Positions 51,840-61,146 of a DNA stretch of 64,000 nt are shown in pieces. The position numbers and the translations under genes are program-made. Position 1 is the stretch's first letter; each line of letters opens with the position of its first letter. This stretch comes from Dehalococcoidia bacterium (GTDB taxonomy: Bacteria; Chloroflexota; Dehalococcoidia; Tepidiformales; Tepidiformaceae), in contig JAJEIT010000094.1 in the NCBI GenBank assembly GCA_022827945.1, positions 1-64,000 on the forward strand, in the 5' to 3' direction. The notes beneath the pieces were generated by a model, which searched no databases, had not been told where the DNA came from, and saw nothing but the letters and a program-made list of their open reading frames with translations.

Positions 51840-51870
51840 GGTCATTCACCGCCTACTAACCACCAACCAC
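51840..51870. repeat. heptamer-type repeat at the 3' end of recJ
   Basis: ACTAACCACCAACCACC on the plus strand, a variant of the CCACTAN heptamer family. On the minus strand it encodes the end of RecJ (LVVGG) and its stop. Confidence 0.5.
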
Positions 51871-53559
51871 CAGCGGCCTCCGCTCGGCGCTCGGCGCGAA
51901 GTCCAGCACTTCCAGCTCCATCCGCTCCCCCCGCCACTCGCGGCTCAGCGAGTAGACGATGTCCAGCTCGTCCGCGAGCTCCGCCTCCCCCATGCGGAAC
52001 GCGATTCCCGGCCACGTCGACGCGCCCTCGCGCACCTTCAGCTTCAGGTGGCTCCCGTCCGACCCCACCCGGCGGCTGTCGCGAAGCTCCACGTTGCGGC
52101 TCAGCAGCACCGGGCGCCGGTTGCCGTGGCCGCACGGTTCGAACTGCGTCAGCCCCCGGATCTCGACGCCCGACAGGTCCGCAAGGGACGCCTCCGCATC
52201 GATCGTCATCGAGGGGCGCAGGTCCTCCGGCGCGAGCTGCTCCGCCGCCGTGTTCACGATGCGCGCCTTGAATTCCTCCAGGTGCTCGTTCCGGATCGTG
52301 AACCCCGCCGCCGCCCGGTGGCCGCCGTGACGGACCAGCAGATCCGCCTCTTTCCGGATCGCCTTCACGATGTCGAAGTCGCCGAAGGTGCGCGCGCTCG
52401 CCCGGCTCGTCTCCGGGCCCTGCTCGTACACGATCGCCGGGCGGCTGCGCGCCTCCACCAGCCTCCCCGCGATGATCCCAATGATTCCCGCGTGCATCCG
52501 CTCGCTCCCGACCATCGTCAGCGGGTCGTCGCTCGCCCCCAGCAGCGCCTCCGCTTCCAGCAACCCCTGTTCGCACTCCTCCTGGCGCTGCCGGTTGAGC
52601 ACGTCCAGCTCCTCCGCGATCTGCCGCGCCGCCAGCGGGTTGTCCGCCAGCAGCAGGTCGAGCGCCGTGCGCGCGTGCTTCATCCGGCCCGCCGCGTTCA
52701 GCCGCGGGCCCAGCCCGAACCCGAGCGTCTCCGAACGGATGCGGTCCGCGCTCGTGCCTGCGATTCCCGCCAGCGCCTCCACCCCGGGGCGTGGCGACGT
52801 CCGCATGAACTCCAGCCCCGACGCCACGATCGCGCGGTTCTCGTCTTCCAGCGGCGCCACGTCCACCACCGTCCCCAGCGCCACCAGGTCGAGGAAGTCC
52901 CGCTCCGGTAGCTCCCGCCCCAGCGACCCGTACAGCGCCTGCAGGAAGCGGTAGGACACGCCCACCGCCGCCAATTCCGTGAACGGGTACGGGGACCCCT
53001 CCCGCTTCGGGTTGATGACCGCCAGCGCCTCCGGCAGCTCCGAGGGCACCGTGTGGTGATCGAGCACGATTGCGTCCATCCCCAGGCTGTTCGCGTGCGC
53101 CACCTCCGCCACCGAGCTCGTGCCGCAGTCCGCGCTGATGAGCAGCCCGGCCCCCGCCTCCCGCAGCTCGTCCACTGCCCCGACGTTCAGGCCGTACCCC
53201 TCGCGGAAGCGGTCCGGCAGGTACGGGATGGTGATCGCCCCGAGCCGTTCCAGCGCCAGCTTCAGGAGCGCGATCGACGTCACCCCGTCGACATCGAAGT
53301 CGCCGAACAGCGCGATCGGCTCGCGTGCGTCGATCGCGTCTCGCGTGCGCCGCAGCGCGGACTCCATCCCCGGCAGCAGGAGGGGGTCGTGCCGCGCCTC
53401 CAGGTGGGGCTTGTAGAAGCGCTCCGCCGCCTCCCGCGTCGTAATCCCGCGCGCCGCCAGCACCGTGCCCACGACGGGAGGCAGGTTGGGGAGCCGTTCC
53501 TGGTGGGCGAATGCGCGGCGCAGCTTCCAGTGCGGGGTTGGCTGCGCCGGCCCTGTCAT
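51856..53559 (-). CDS. recJ: single-stranded-DNA-specific exonuclease RecJ
   Basis: 5'-3' ssDNA exonuclease of recombination and mismatch repair. The 567-aa DHH enzyme has motif I FGDFDVDGVTS, motif II ISADCGTSS, motif III VLDHHTVP, motif IV VALGTVVDVAPL, GLGPRLNAAGRM, then the DHHA1 region RHGGHRAAAGFTI and the OB-fold (LTQFEPCGHGNRRPVLLSRN). The start overlaps the fabF stop (ATGA). The C-terminal residues are written by a repeat. Confidence 0.96.
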   Translation of the reverse strand: MTGPAQPTPHWKLRRAFAHQERLPNLPPVVGTVLAARGITTREAAERFYKPHLEARHDPLLLPGMESALRRTRDAIDAREPIALFGDFDVDGVTSIALLKLALERLGAITIPYLPDRFREGYGLNVGAVDELREAGAGLLISADCGTSSVAEVAHANSLGMDAIVLDHHTVPSELPEALAVINPKREGSPYPFTELAAVGVSYRFLQALYGSLGRELPERDFLDLVALGTVVDVAPLEDENRAIVASGLEFMRTSPRPGVEALAGIAGTSADRIRSETLGFGLGPRLNAAGRMKHARTALDLLLADNPLAARQIAEELDVLNRQRQEECEQGLLEAEALLGASDDPLTMVGSERMHAGIIGIIAGRLVEARSRPAIVYEQGPETSRASARTFGDFDIVKAIRKEADLLVRHGGHRAAAGFTIRNEHLEEFKARIVNTAAEQLAPEDLRPSMTIDAEASLADLSGVEIRGLTQFEPCGHGNRRPVLLSRNVELRDSRRVGSDGSHLKLKVREGASTWPGIAFRMGEAELADELDIVYSLSREWRGERMELEVLDFAPSAERRPLVVGG

Positions 53560-54800
53560 GTCGAGCGCGCGTGCTGGCGGAAGACGAGCGAGCTGTTGTG
53601 CCCCCCGAACCCGAACGCGTTCGTCATCACCGCCCGCAGCGGCGCCGATCGCGCGGTGTTCGGGACGTAGTCAAGGTCGCAGTCCGGGTCGGGTGTCTCG
53701 TAGTTGATCGTGGGCGGAATGGCGCTGTGCTGGAGCGCCAGCACCGAGATGCCCGCCTCCACCGCGCCCGCCGCCCCCAGCAGGTGCCCCATCGCCGACT
53801 TCGTCGAGCTCATCGGGAGCGTGTACGCGTACTCCCCGAAGACCCGCTTCGCCGCCATCGTCTCGAACTTGTCGTTGAGCGGGGTCGAGGTGCCGTGTGC
53901 GTTCAGGTAGTCGATGTCGTCGGGTGTCGCCCCCGCATCCTCCAGCGCGGCCTGCATCGCCAGCACCGCCCCCGAGGCGTTCTCCGCCGGCTGCGTCACG
54001 TGGAAGGCGTCGCTCGTCGCGCCGTAGCCCGCCAGTTCGGCCAGCACCGGCGCCCCGCGCGCCAGCGCATGCTCCTCGTCCTCCAGCAACAGGACGCCCG
54101 CCCCCTCGCCGATGACAAAACCGTCGCGGTTCAGGTCGAAGGGCCGCGAAGCCGTCTCCGGGTCGCGCGATTCCGTCAGCGCCTTCGCCGCCGCGAAGCC
54201 CGCCACCACCAGCGGTGAGATCGCCGCTTCCGTGCCTCCCGCGACCGCCACGTCCACGTCCCCGCGCCTGATCATCGCCGCGCCCGTCCCGATCGCGTCG
54301 GCGCCGCTCGCGCAGGCGCTCGTCACGGAGAAGTTCACGCCCTTCGCTCCGAGCCGGATGCTGAGCTGGCCCGAGGCCATGTCCGGCAGCATCTGCGTCA
54401 TCAAGAACGGGCTTACGCGGTTGGGCCCGCGCTCGCGCAGGACTACCTCCTCCCGCGCCATCGACAGCACGCCTCCGACCGCCGTCCCGATGATCGTCGC
54501 TACCCGATGTCCGTCGTCGCCGGGCGTCTCGTAGTCGGCCTGCCGCAGGGCCTCGTCGGCGGCCACGAACGCAAGCTGCGTGAAGCGGTCCGCGCGCCGC
54601 GCTTCCTTGCGCTGCATGAAGTCGGTGGGGTCGAAGTCCTTGACCTCCCCCGCCACCACGTCCCCGAAGCGCTCGTCTTCGAATTGTGTGACAAGCCCCA
54701 CGCCCGAACGCCCCGCCAGGAGCGCATCCCAGGTGGCATGTGAGTCAAGGCCGAGCGGCGTGACCATGCCCAGACCGGTAACGACGACGCGTCTGCTCAT
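53556..54800 (-). CDS. fabF: beta-ketoacyl-ACP synthase II
   Basis: Elongating condensing enzyme of fatty-acid synthesis. The 414-aa protein has the Cys-His-His triad: VTSACASGADAIG, NAHGTSTPLND and KSAMGHLLGAAGAVEA; GFGGHNSSLVF ends it. The start is ATG 54800, with GGCAGGGCAGG just upstream and a TATACT box about 20 bp further. acpS and the NAD(P)HX repair gene lie upstream on the same strand; other fab genes are not here. Confidence 0.96.
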   Translation of the reverse strand: MSRRVVVTGLGMVTPLGLDSHATWDALLAGRSGVGLVTQFEDERFGDVVAGEVKDFDPTDFMQRKEARRADRFTQLAFVAADEALRQADYETPGDDGHRVATIIGTAVGGVLSMAREEVVLRERGPNRVSPFLMTQMLPDMASGQLSIRLGAKGVNFSVTSACASGADAIGTGAAMIRRGDVDVAVAGGTEAAISPLVVAGFAAAKALTESRDPETASRPFDLNRDGFVIGEGAGVLLLEDEEHALARGAPVLAELAGYGATSDAFHVTQPAENASGAVLAMQAALEDAGATPDDIDYLNAHGTSTPLNDKFETMAAKRVFGEYAYTLPMSSTKSAMGHLLGAAGAVEAGISVLALQHSAIPPTINYETPDPDCDLDYVPNTARSAPLRAVMTNAFGFGGHNSSLVFRQHARST

Positions 54801-54828
54801 GCCTGCCCTGCCGGGGCGCGAGTATACA

Positions 54829-56391
54829 TCAGCCCTCGCCGAGCTCCCGGACGACACCGGGAAGCCGCGCGGCGATTTCCCCCGCCAGCAGGCCGCCACC
54901 GCCGTACTCGCTGCGCAGCGCCTCGCCCACGGCCGCGTGCAGGTACACCCCGAGGCTGGCTGCGTCGAAGGGACTCAATCCCTGCCCCAGGTACGCGCCG
55001 ATCATTCCCGCGAGCACGTCGCCGCTGCCGGCCGTGGCCAGCAACGGGTTCGCGAACGGCGAGATGCGCGCCCGCCCTTCCGCGTTCGCCACCACCGTGT
55101 GCGCCCCCTTCAGCACGACCGTGCAGCCGTACCGCCCTGCTGCCTCCCGCGCCGCCCCGACGCGGTTGGCCTGCACCTCGGCCACGCTCGACCCCAGCAG
55201 CCGCGCCATCTCCCCCGGGTGCGGTGTGAGCACGGCGTCGTCGGGGGTGCGTTCGGCTCCGTCCTCCAGGACCGCCAGCACGTTCAGCGCGTCCGCGTCG
55301 ATCACGACCCGTCCCGCCACGTCCTCCGCCGTGTCCGGCAGCAGCGCCCAGACCAGCGCCTGCGTCTCACCCGTGTGCCCCAGCCCCGGTCCGACCACGC
55401 CCGCATCGAACCCCGTCCACTCTCGCCGCAGTGCCACCGCCGCCTCCCCCGCGAGTCCGCCGTCGTCCGCCGCTTCCTGCGGGAGCCACGTCGCTTCCGC
55501 CGCCCCCGCCGCGATCGAGTCGATGACCGGCTCCGGGCAGGCGATCGTCACGAGTCCCGCCCCCGCCCGGTAGGCCGCCGTCGCGGCCAGCGCGGGGGCG
55601 CCCCGGTACCGTGAGCAGCCCCCCACCACGAGCACCTTCCCGAACGTACCCTTGTTCGCGTCCTCCGGGCGCGCGGGCAGCGCCTCGCGCGTCCACCGCG
55701 ACGTGATCAGCTCAAGCGACGCCGCCTCCATCGCCTCCGCCGGAATCCCGATGTCGACCACCTGTACCCGCCCCACCACGCCGCTCCCCATCGCCTGGTA
55801 CATCCCGACTTTCGGGAGCCCGAACGTGACCGTCACGTCCGCCGCCACCGTCAATTCGTCGACCCCGCCCCCATCCGCGTCCAGCCCCGTGGGCAGGTCG
55901 ACCGCAAGCACCTTCGGCGGCTGCGAGCCCGCCCGGGCGCCGGCCAGCGCCGCCAGCGCCTCGCCGATCGGCTCGTCTGCCGTCAGTGGGCGCGCCTTCC
56001 CCACCCCCAGCAACGCGTCGACCACGAGGTCGGCGTCTCGCATGCGTTCAAGCGCCGCCGCGACATCATCCCCTTCCGCGATCGCCATCTCCCGCACTGT
56101 CAGTTGCTCCCGGTTCGAGTCCTCCGAGCGCCCCCGTGGCGCGACCACCACAACCTCCGCCCCCCAGTCGTGCAGGTGTCGCGCCGCCACGAGCCCGTCC
56201 CCGCCGTTGTTCCCCGGCCCCGCCAGCACGACGATCTGCCGGCCCTCGAGCGTTCCCAGCAGCATCCAGGCTTCCTGGGCGGAAGCCAGCCCCGCCTCCT
56301 CCATGAGCTGCGCCTCGCTCGCCCCAGCCTCGATGGCGGCGCGCTCCATCGCACGCATCTCCGCGACGGTTACCAGCTTCACGAGAGGCAC
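54829..56391 (-). CDS. nnrD: bifunctional NAD(P)H-hydrate epimerase / ADP-dependent dehydratase
   Basis: Repairs hydrated NAD(P)H. The 520-aa protein has the YjeF_N epimerase domain first (VTVAEMRAMERAAIEAGASE; GPGNNGGDGLVAARHL; AVDLPTGLDAD) and the ribokinase-like dehydratase second (GTFGKVLVVGGCSRYRGA; VVGPGLGHTG; LTPHPGEMARLLG; NPLLATAGSGDVLAGMIGAY). Both active sites look intact. It follows acpS in the order acpS-nnrD-fabF. Confidence 0.95.
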   Translation of the reverse strand: MPLVKLVTVAEMRAMERAAIEAGASEAQLMEEAGLASAQEAWMLLGTLEGRQIVVLAGPGNNGGDGLVAARHLHDWGAEVVVVAPRGRSEDSNREQLTVREMAIAEGDDVAAALERMRDADLVVDALLGVGKARPLTADEPIGEALAALAGARAGSQPPKVLAVDLPTGLDADGGGVDELTVAADVTVTFGLPKVGMYQAMGSGVVGRVQVVDIGIPAEAMEAASLELITSRWTREALPARPEDANKGTFGKVLVVGGCSRYRGAPALAATAAYRAGAGLVTIACPEPVIDSIAAGAAEATWLPQEAADDGGLAGEAAVALRREWTGFDAGVVGPGLGHTGETQALVWALLPDTAEDVAGRVVIDADALNVLAVLEDGAERTPDDAVLTPHPGEMARLLGSSVAEVQANRVGAAREAAGRYGCTVVLKGAHTVVANAEGRARISPFANPLLATAGSGDVLAGMIGAYLGQGLSPFDAASLGVYLHAAVGEALRSEYGGGGLLAGEIAARLPGVVRELGEG

Positions 56392-56449
56392 TCCTTGCCT
56401 GACCCAGGCTTGAGTCGGGCGATGGCGCCAACAGATGGTGCTTGGAGGT

Positions 56450-56896
56450 TCAACGCAGACCCTCCTCGCGCACGAGCCGTTGCGCGGTCTCGCCCATGCG
56501 CGGCGTGTCCTCCGCCTCGGTCAGCGCCCGTTCCCCCACGACCGAGGCCATCGCGAACTCCTTCGAGTGCGTCAGGCTGATGTCGAGTCCCCGCAATTCG
56601 ATGCGTTCCGCCCGGCCCGCGCCCCGCCGGTACAGGAACACGAGCGGCTTCCCCCGGCGGTTGGGCAGGATCTCGATGTCGCGCCACCCGACGCCGCGCA
56701 CCCCCGTGCCCAGCGCCTTCATCACCGCCTCCTTGGCGGCGAACCGGGCTGCGAGCTCCGGCACGCGGCCGCGGCAGTGGCGCACCTCGTCCTCGGTGTA
56801 GACGCGCCGCAGGAAGCGCTCGCCGTGCCGGTCGAGCACCGCCCGCACGCGCGCGATCTCGATGATGTCGATGCCGTGGGCGAACTTTCGGGCCAC
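56450..56896 (-). CDS. acpS: holo-[acyl-carrier-protein] synthase
   Basis: Transfers phosphopantetheine to acyl-carrier protein. The 148-aa AcpS-type protein has the metal Asp in HGIDIIEIARVRAV and the Glu/Lys helix in LAARFAAKEAVMKALGTG, then WRDIEIL and ISLTHSKEFAMASVV. It is about 20 residues longer than typical through a C-terminal tail. GTG 56896 follows a TAGGAT box by six bases. Confidence 0.94.
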   Translation of the reverse strand: MARKFAHGIDIIEIARVRAVLDRHGERFLRRVYTEDEVRHCRGRVPELAARFAAKEAVMKALGTGVRGVGWRDIEILPNRRGKPLVFLYRRGAGRAERIELRGLDISLTHSKEFAMASVVGERALTEAEDTPRMGETAQRLVREEGLR

Positions 56897-56902
56897 GGAA
56901 TG

Positions 56903-56908
56903 ATCCTA
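56903..56908 (-). promoter_or_regulatory. -10 box of acpS, leaderless geometry
   Basis: TAGGAT on the minus strand, six bases before GTG 56896. Confidence 0.6.
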
Positions 56909-56937
56909 GCCCCTCGCCCTTCCCCACGCCCGGACCG

Positions 56938-56943
56938 TACCCT
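56938..56943 (+). promoter_or_regulatory. -10 box of folD, leaderless geometry
   Basis: TACCCT, six bases before ATG 56950. Confidence 0.55.
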
Positions 56944-56949
56944 TGGCGC

Positions 56950-57837
56950 ATGACCGCCGACATCATCGACGGACGCGCCATCGCCGCCGAACTCCGCGCC
57001 GATCTGGCCGGCGAGGTCGCCGAACTCGCTGCGGGCGGTGTCACGCCCGGCCTCGCCGCTGTGCTCGTCGGCGACGACCCCGGCTCCGTCAGCTACGTCA
57101 CCGCCAAGGCCGAGGCCTGCGCCGAGATTGGCATCTTCTCCGAGACCGTCCGCCTCCCCGCCGACATCTCCCAGGACGCCCTCCTCGACCGCATCGACGA
57201 GCTCAACGCCGACCCCCGCTTCCACGCCATCCTCCAGCAGCTCCCCCTCCCCTCCCACATCGACGAGCGCGCCATCCTCGACGCGATCACCCCCGTCAAG
57301 GACGTCGACGGCCTCCACCCCACCAACCTCGGCCGCCTCCTCCGCGGCGAGACCAGCGGCCCCATCCCCTGCACCCCCCAGGGCGTCATGCACCTGCTCG
57401 CCCGCTCCGGCGTCGACCCCGCAGCCACGCACGCCGTCGTCGTTGGCCGCTCCTCGCTGGTGGGGAGACCCCTTGCGGTCCTGCTCTCGAACAAGGCCGC
57501 CGGCGCGAACGCGACCGTCACCCTCTGCCACACCGGCACCACCGACCTCGGCGGCCACACCCGCACCGCCGACATCCTCGTTGTCGCCGCCGGACGCCCC
57601 GGGACCGTCACCGCGGACATGGTCAAGCCCGGCGCGACCGTCATCGACGTCGGCACGAACCGTATCGATGACGCCTCCCGCAAACGCGGCTGGCGGCTCG
57701 TCGGTGATGTCGACTTCGTGGGCGTCTCCGAGGTTGCAGGGCGTATCACGAGGGTGCCCGGCGGCGTCGGCCCGATGACTATCGCCATGCTCCTCGCCAA
57801 CACGGTCCGCGCCGCCCGCGTCGCCGCCGAAAGCTAG
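56950..57837 (+). CDS. folD: bifunctional methylenetetrahydrofolate dehydrogenase/cyclohydrolase
   Basis: Interconverts 5,10-methylene- and 10-formyl-tetrahydrofolate. The 295-aa protein has the catalytic Lys in SYVTAKAEACAEIGI, QLPLPSHIDERAILDAI, PVKDVDGLHPTNLG, the NADP loop VVGRSSLVGRPLA and the C-terminal PGGVGPMTIAMLLANTV. It is divergent from acpS, each gene having its own leaderless-type promoter in the 53-bp gap. Confidence 0.97.
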   Translation: MTADIIDGRAIAAELRADLAGEVAELAAGGVTPGLAAVLVGDDPGSVSYVTAKAEACAEIGIFSETVRLPADISQDALLDRIDELNADPRFHAILQQLPLPSHIDERAILDAITPVKDVDGLHPTNLGRLLRGETSGPIPCTPQGVMHLLARSGVDPAATHAVVVGRSSLVGRPLAVLLSNKAAGANATVTLCHTGTTDLGGHTRTADILVVAAGRPGTVTADMVKPGATVIDVGTNRIDDASRKRGWRLVGDVDFVGVSEVAGRITRVPGGVGPMTIAMLLANTVRAARVAAES

Positions 57838-57869
57838 CCCCTCACCCCGATCCTTGGGACACTGGCGCC

Positions 57870-58973
57870 ATGCACCAGCTCCTGAGCCAGGCCCGAGACC
57901 TTCTCCTGCGCATCTCCGACACCCTGGTGCGTCTTTGACCTCCCCGTAGCGGAAGAACGACTCGCCGAGCTCGAAGCCCGGTCCTCCGAAGCCTCCTTCT
58001 GGGACGACGCCGAGGCGGCGCGTGCCGTCATGCAGGAGAGCGCTTCCCTGCGCGAGCGCGTCGAGACCTGGCGCGGCCTCGAGCGACGCGCCCGCGACAG
58101 GTCGAGCTCCTGGAGCTTGCCGCCGAAGAGGACGATTCCTCCTTCGCCGACCACGCCGCCGAGGATCTGGGCGCCCTCGAACGCGAGCTGGAGAAGCTCG
58201 AGTTTGAGCTCCAGCTCTCGGGCGAGTACGACCACCGCGACGCCATCCTCGCCATCCACGCGGGCGCCGGCGGCACCGAGTCGCAGGACTGGGCCGAGAT
58301 GCTCCTGCGCATGTACCTGCGCTGGGCCGAGGCCCACGGCTACGCCACCGAGATCCTCGACACCACCGAGGGTGAGGAGGCCGGCATCAAGAGCACTACT
58401 GTCGAGATCCGCGGACCCCTCGCCTACGGCTACCTCGCCAGCGAACGCGGCGTCCACCGCCTCGTCCGCCTCTCTCCCTTCGACCAGGCCCACGCCCGCC
58501 ATACCAGCTTCGCCAAGGTCGAAGTCATGCCTGAAGTCGCCTCCACCAGCGAGGTCGAGATCAGCCCCGACGACATTCGCGTTGATGTCTTCCGCGCCAG
58601 CGGCCACGGCGGCCAGAACGTCCAGAAGAACTCGACCGCCATCCGCATCACCCACCTCCCCACCGGCATCGTCGTGACCTGCCAGAACGAGCGTTCCCAG
58701 CACCGCAACCGCACCAGCGCCATGAAGGTCCTCGAGTCCCGTCTCCTCGAGCAGGAGCTGCTCGCCCAGGAGGAGGAGCGCGCCCGCCTCAAAGGTAAAC
58801 ATGTGGATATGGGCTGGGGAAACCAGATCCGAAGCTATGTCCTGCACCCCTATAAGATGGTCAAGGACCACCGCACGGACTTCGAGACGAGCAACACCAC
58901 CGCAGTGCTGGACGGAGACCTGGACGACTTGATGGGAGCCTACCTGCGCGCAGGCATGGGAGAAGACGCTTGA
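57870..58973 (+). CDS. prfB: peptide chain release factor 2 with programmed +1 frameshift and a second frame break
   Basis: RF2 ends translation at UGA and UAA. ATG 57870 opens a 22-codon frame ending CTT-TGA-C at 57933-57939, the classic autoregulatory +1 shift site. The next frame (57937 on) gives DLPVAEERLAELEARS and on to LERRARD near 58098. Then homology jumps to a third frame as QVELLELAAEEDD and stays there to the stop 58973. That last part holds the codon-recognition SPF (LVRLSPFDQ) and the GGQ (SGHGGQNVQKNS). The second break equals one missing base and is either an assembly error or a mutation, since RF2 is essential. The stop overlaps the peptidase TTG (TTGA). Confidence 0.9.
57930..57939 (+). 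other. programmed +1 frameshift site of prfB
   Basis: CGT CTT TGA C: the ribosome slips one base forward on CTT so that UGA is bypassed when RF2 is scarce. The upstream Shine-Dalgarno-like stimulator of E. coli (AGGGGG) is not evident. Confidence 0.85.
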
Positions 58974-60535
58974 GGCGCTTGTTCCTCCTGCCCGTGCTGA
59001 CGCTCCTCGTGGGCCTGCTGCTCGGCCTCCCCGCGCCGTCCTCCGCCCAGTCCCCCGACTTCACCACGACCATCGACACCGACTTTCCCCAGTTCCTGCG
59101 CTTCCGGCTGACCGGAGACGCGCCGGGGACGGTCACCGACGTCAGCCTCCGCTACCGCATCATCGGGTCCGGCTCCCTCGCCCGCGCCAAGCCGGAGCAG
59201 TTCGAGACCGTGCCCGCCGATTCCGCCCTGCGGGTTGAGGTGCGCGTTGCCACCGGCACACTCGGCTTCATCCCCGTCGGCAGCGAGTTCGACTATCACT
59301 GGGAGATCCTCCTCGAGGACGGCACGATCATCGAGACCGAGAGCGCCGACTTCCTCTACCTGCCTCCCGGCGAGGACTGGAAGAGCGTCCACAACGACTT
59401 CATGCGCGTCTACTTCCACGGCGACCGCGAGAGCATCGCCCTGCGCTACCTCGAAGCCGCCGAGCGCACCTACGCGCGCATGGGCCGCCTCCTCCAGACG
59501 GAGCTCGAGGTGGTGCCCGTGAAGACCGTGCTCTTCGCCTCCGAGGCCGATCTGGAGGCGGCCCAGCCCAATCGCAGCGAGGTCTACGACGCCGCCACCT
59601 TCCTCTGCGGCAGCCAGGTCGCGAACAACATCATCTTCGTCATCGACCGAAGCTGCGGGACGCGCGACCGCAGCGACACCCTCCGCCACGAGTTCACCCA
59701 CATCCTCGTCGAGGCTGCCGGCGAGAGCGCCCTCGGCAAAATCCCCTCCTGGCTCAACGAAGGCACGGCCGTCTACTCCCAGACCGAGCCCGGCCGGGGC
59801 TTCAGCGACCCCTTCGAGGTCGCCCTCGCCATCGATCGCCTCATCCCCTTCAGCACCATGTTCTCCTCGGCCGGCGACCCCAGCGACGTCGGTCTCTTCT
59901 ACGGGCAGTCCTACGCGATGGTCCGCTTCCTGATTGACGAGGGCGGCGAGGAGGATTTCGCTCGCCTCTTCGCCACCATCAAGGCGGGGAACCGCTTCGA
60001 TCGCGCCATCGAGATGGTCTACGGCTGGACGCTCGACGAGTTCGAGAACGAGTTTCGCGCCTACCACGAGCTCCCCACCAGGGAGCCGGCGACCCCCGAG
60101 CCCGCTCGCGAGCAGCCCACCCCCACCCCCGAGGCCACCCCCGAACCTGAGCGCCCGCAGGAGACCCCCGCTCCCACCGAGGCGCCCGAGCAGGCCGAGC
60201 CCGAGCCCACCGCTGCCCAGCCTGCCGCGGCCGCTTCCACGGGCGACGACGGCGGCCGCGACCTCAGCAACATCGCCCTCGGGGCCATCGCCGGTGGGGC
60301 CATTCTCGCGCTCCTCGCCGTCTTCGCCTTCCTGCTCTCGGTCATGCTCGGCAACCGCGGTCCACAGCCCGAGCCCGCCGCCGCGGAAGTCGCCGAGGCT
60401 CCGCAGGAACCGGGGCCGGCGGCGAGCTCGTCCGGGGCATCGACCTTCGCCGCCAGCTCGCGTTCTGAGGAACCCGAGCCGGAACCCGAACCAGAGGAAC
60501 CCGAATACGACGAGTGGGGCCCGCCCCCGACCTAA
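58970..60535 (+). CDS. membrane-anchored MA-type (gluzincin) metallopeptidase
   Basis: 521 aa. A signal peptide (FLLPVLTLLVGLLLGLPAPS) precedes a beta-rich domain (residues 30-135) and a peptidase-MA-like zinc domain with HEFTH (LRHEFTHILVEAAG) and the downstream Glu in WLNEGTAVYSQ. A Pro/Glu-rich stalk with TP/PEP repeats (370-425), one membrane helix (IALGAIAGGAILALLAVFAF) and an acidic C-terminal tail follow. The catalytic part should lie outside the cell. The substrate is unknown. TTG 58970 overlaps the prfB stop. Confidence 0.8.
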   Translation: MRRLFLLPVLTLLVGLLLGLPAPSSAQSPDFTTTIDTDFPQFLRFRLTGDAPGTVTDVSLRYRIIGSGSLARAKPEQFETVPADSALRVEVRVATGTLGFIPVGSEFDYHWEILLEDGTIIETESADFLYLPPGEDWKSVHNDFMRVYFHGDRESIALRYLEAAERTYARMGRLLQTELEVVPVKTVLFASEADLEAAQPNRSEVYDAATFLCGSQVANNIIFVIDRSCGTRDRSDTLRHEFTHILVEAAGESALGKIPSWLNEGTAVYSQTEPGRGFSDPFEVALAIDRLIPFSTMFSSAGDPSDVGLFYGQSYAMVRFLIDEGGEEDFARLFATIKAGNRFDRAIEMVYGWTLDEFENEFRAYHELPTREPATPEPAREQPTPTPEATPEPERPQETPAPTEAPEQAEPEPTAAQPAAAASTGDDGGRDLSNIALGAIAGGAILALLAVFAFLLSVMLGNRGPQPEPAAAEVAEAPQEPGPAASSSGASTFAASSRSEEPEPEPEPEEPEYDEWGPPPT

Positions 60536-61146
60536 GAGCCCGCCTCCTCCCGGTCCTGCTCCTGGAGCGCCTTCCCCACGATCCACCAGCGCTGGAGGGC
60601 CGTCAGGTTTGCCAGCACAGCCAGGATGATGATCACCACCGTGAGTCCGTTCGCCAGCAGCCCGATGCCCAGCAGGATCACCCGTTCCTGGCGCCGGAAC
60701 AGTCCCTCGCGCGTGGTCACCCCCAGCGCCTCCCCCCGCGCCCGCACGTAGCTCACCGCGATGCTCCCGAAGAGCGCCGCGTACCCGAACCCCGCCTGCA
60801 CGTCCTCCCCCCGCTCGGTGAAGTACCAGACGCACGCCGCCAGCACGAGCGCCTCCCCCACGCGGTCCATCACGGCGTCCAGCAGCGCCCCGTACGGTGT
60901 CGCCTGCCCCGTTGCCCGCGCCACCGCCCCGTCGACGAAATCCATGGCGCTGAACCCGAGGAACACTGCCCCCGCAATCAGCAGCCGCTCCTCCGTGATC
61001 AGCCAGGCCGCCACCCCGCTCCCGACCACGCCAGCCAGCGTGATCATGTTCGGCGTGATGCCGAGCCTGCCCACGCCCCGCCCGATGGCGGCGCTCGCCG
61101 AGGCCGGGATGCGCTCGGGCAGGAGCTGGCGCTTCCGCTGGCTCAC
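60532..61146 (-). CDS. CDP-alcohol phosphatidyltransferase (PgsA-like, possibly phosphatidylinositol phosphate synthase)
   Basis: 204-aa integral membrane enzyme with the CDP-alcohol phosphotransferase signature DFVDGAVARATGQATPYG, then LLDAVMDR (DGxxAR...G...D...D). It has six membrane segments. The gene order CDP-alcohol transferase - GT4 - (PHP) - LpxL-like acyltransferase matches the actinobacterial phosphatidylinositol-mannoside cluster (pgsA-patA-pimA), so inositol phosphate is a likely acceptor. The start is GTG 61146, overlapping the GT4 stop. Confidence 0.85.
   Translation of the reverse strand: MSQRKRQLLPERIPASASAAIGRGVGRLGITPNMITLAGVVGSGVAAWLITEERLLIAGAVFLGFSAMDFVDGAVARATGQATPYGALLDAVMDRVGEALVLAACVWYFTERGEDVQAGFGYAALFGSIAVSYVRARGEALGVTTREGLFRRQERVILLGIGLLANGLTVVIIILAVLANLTALQRWWIVGKALQEQDREEAGS

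Noticed and set aside
54829-56391. Possible frameshift or fusion in the NAD(P)HX gene because of its 520-aa length
   Set aside because: Bifunctional epimerase-dehydratase fusions of this length are normal in bacteria, and both active sites are intact.
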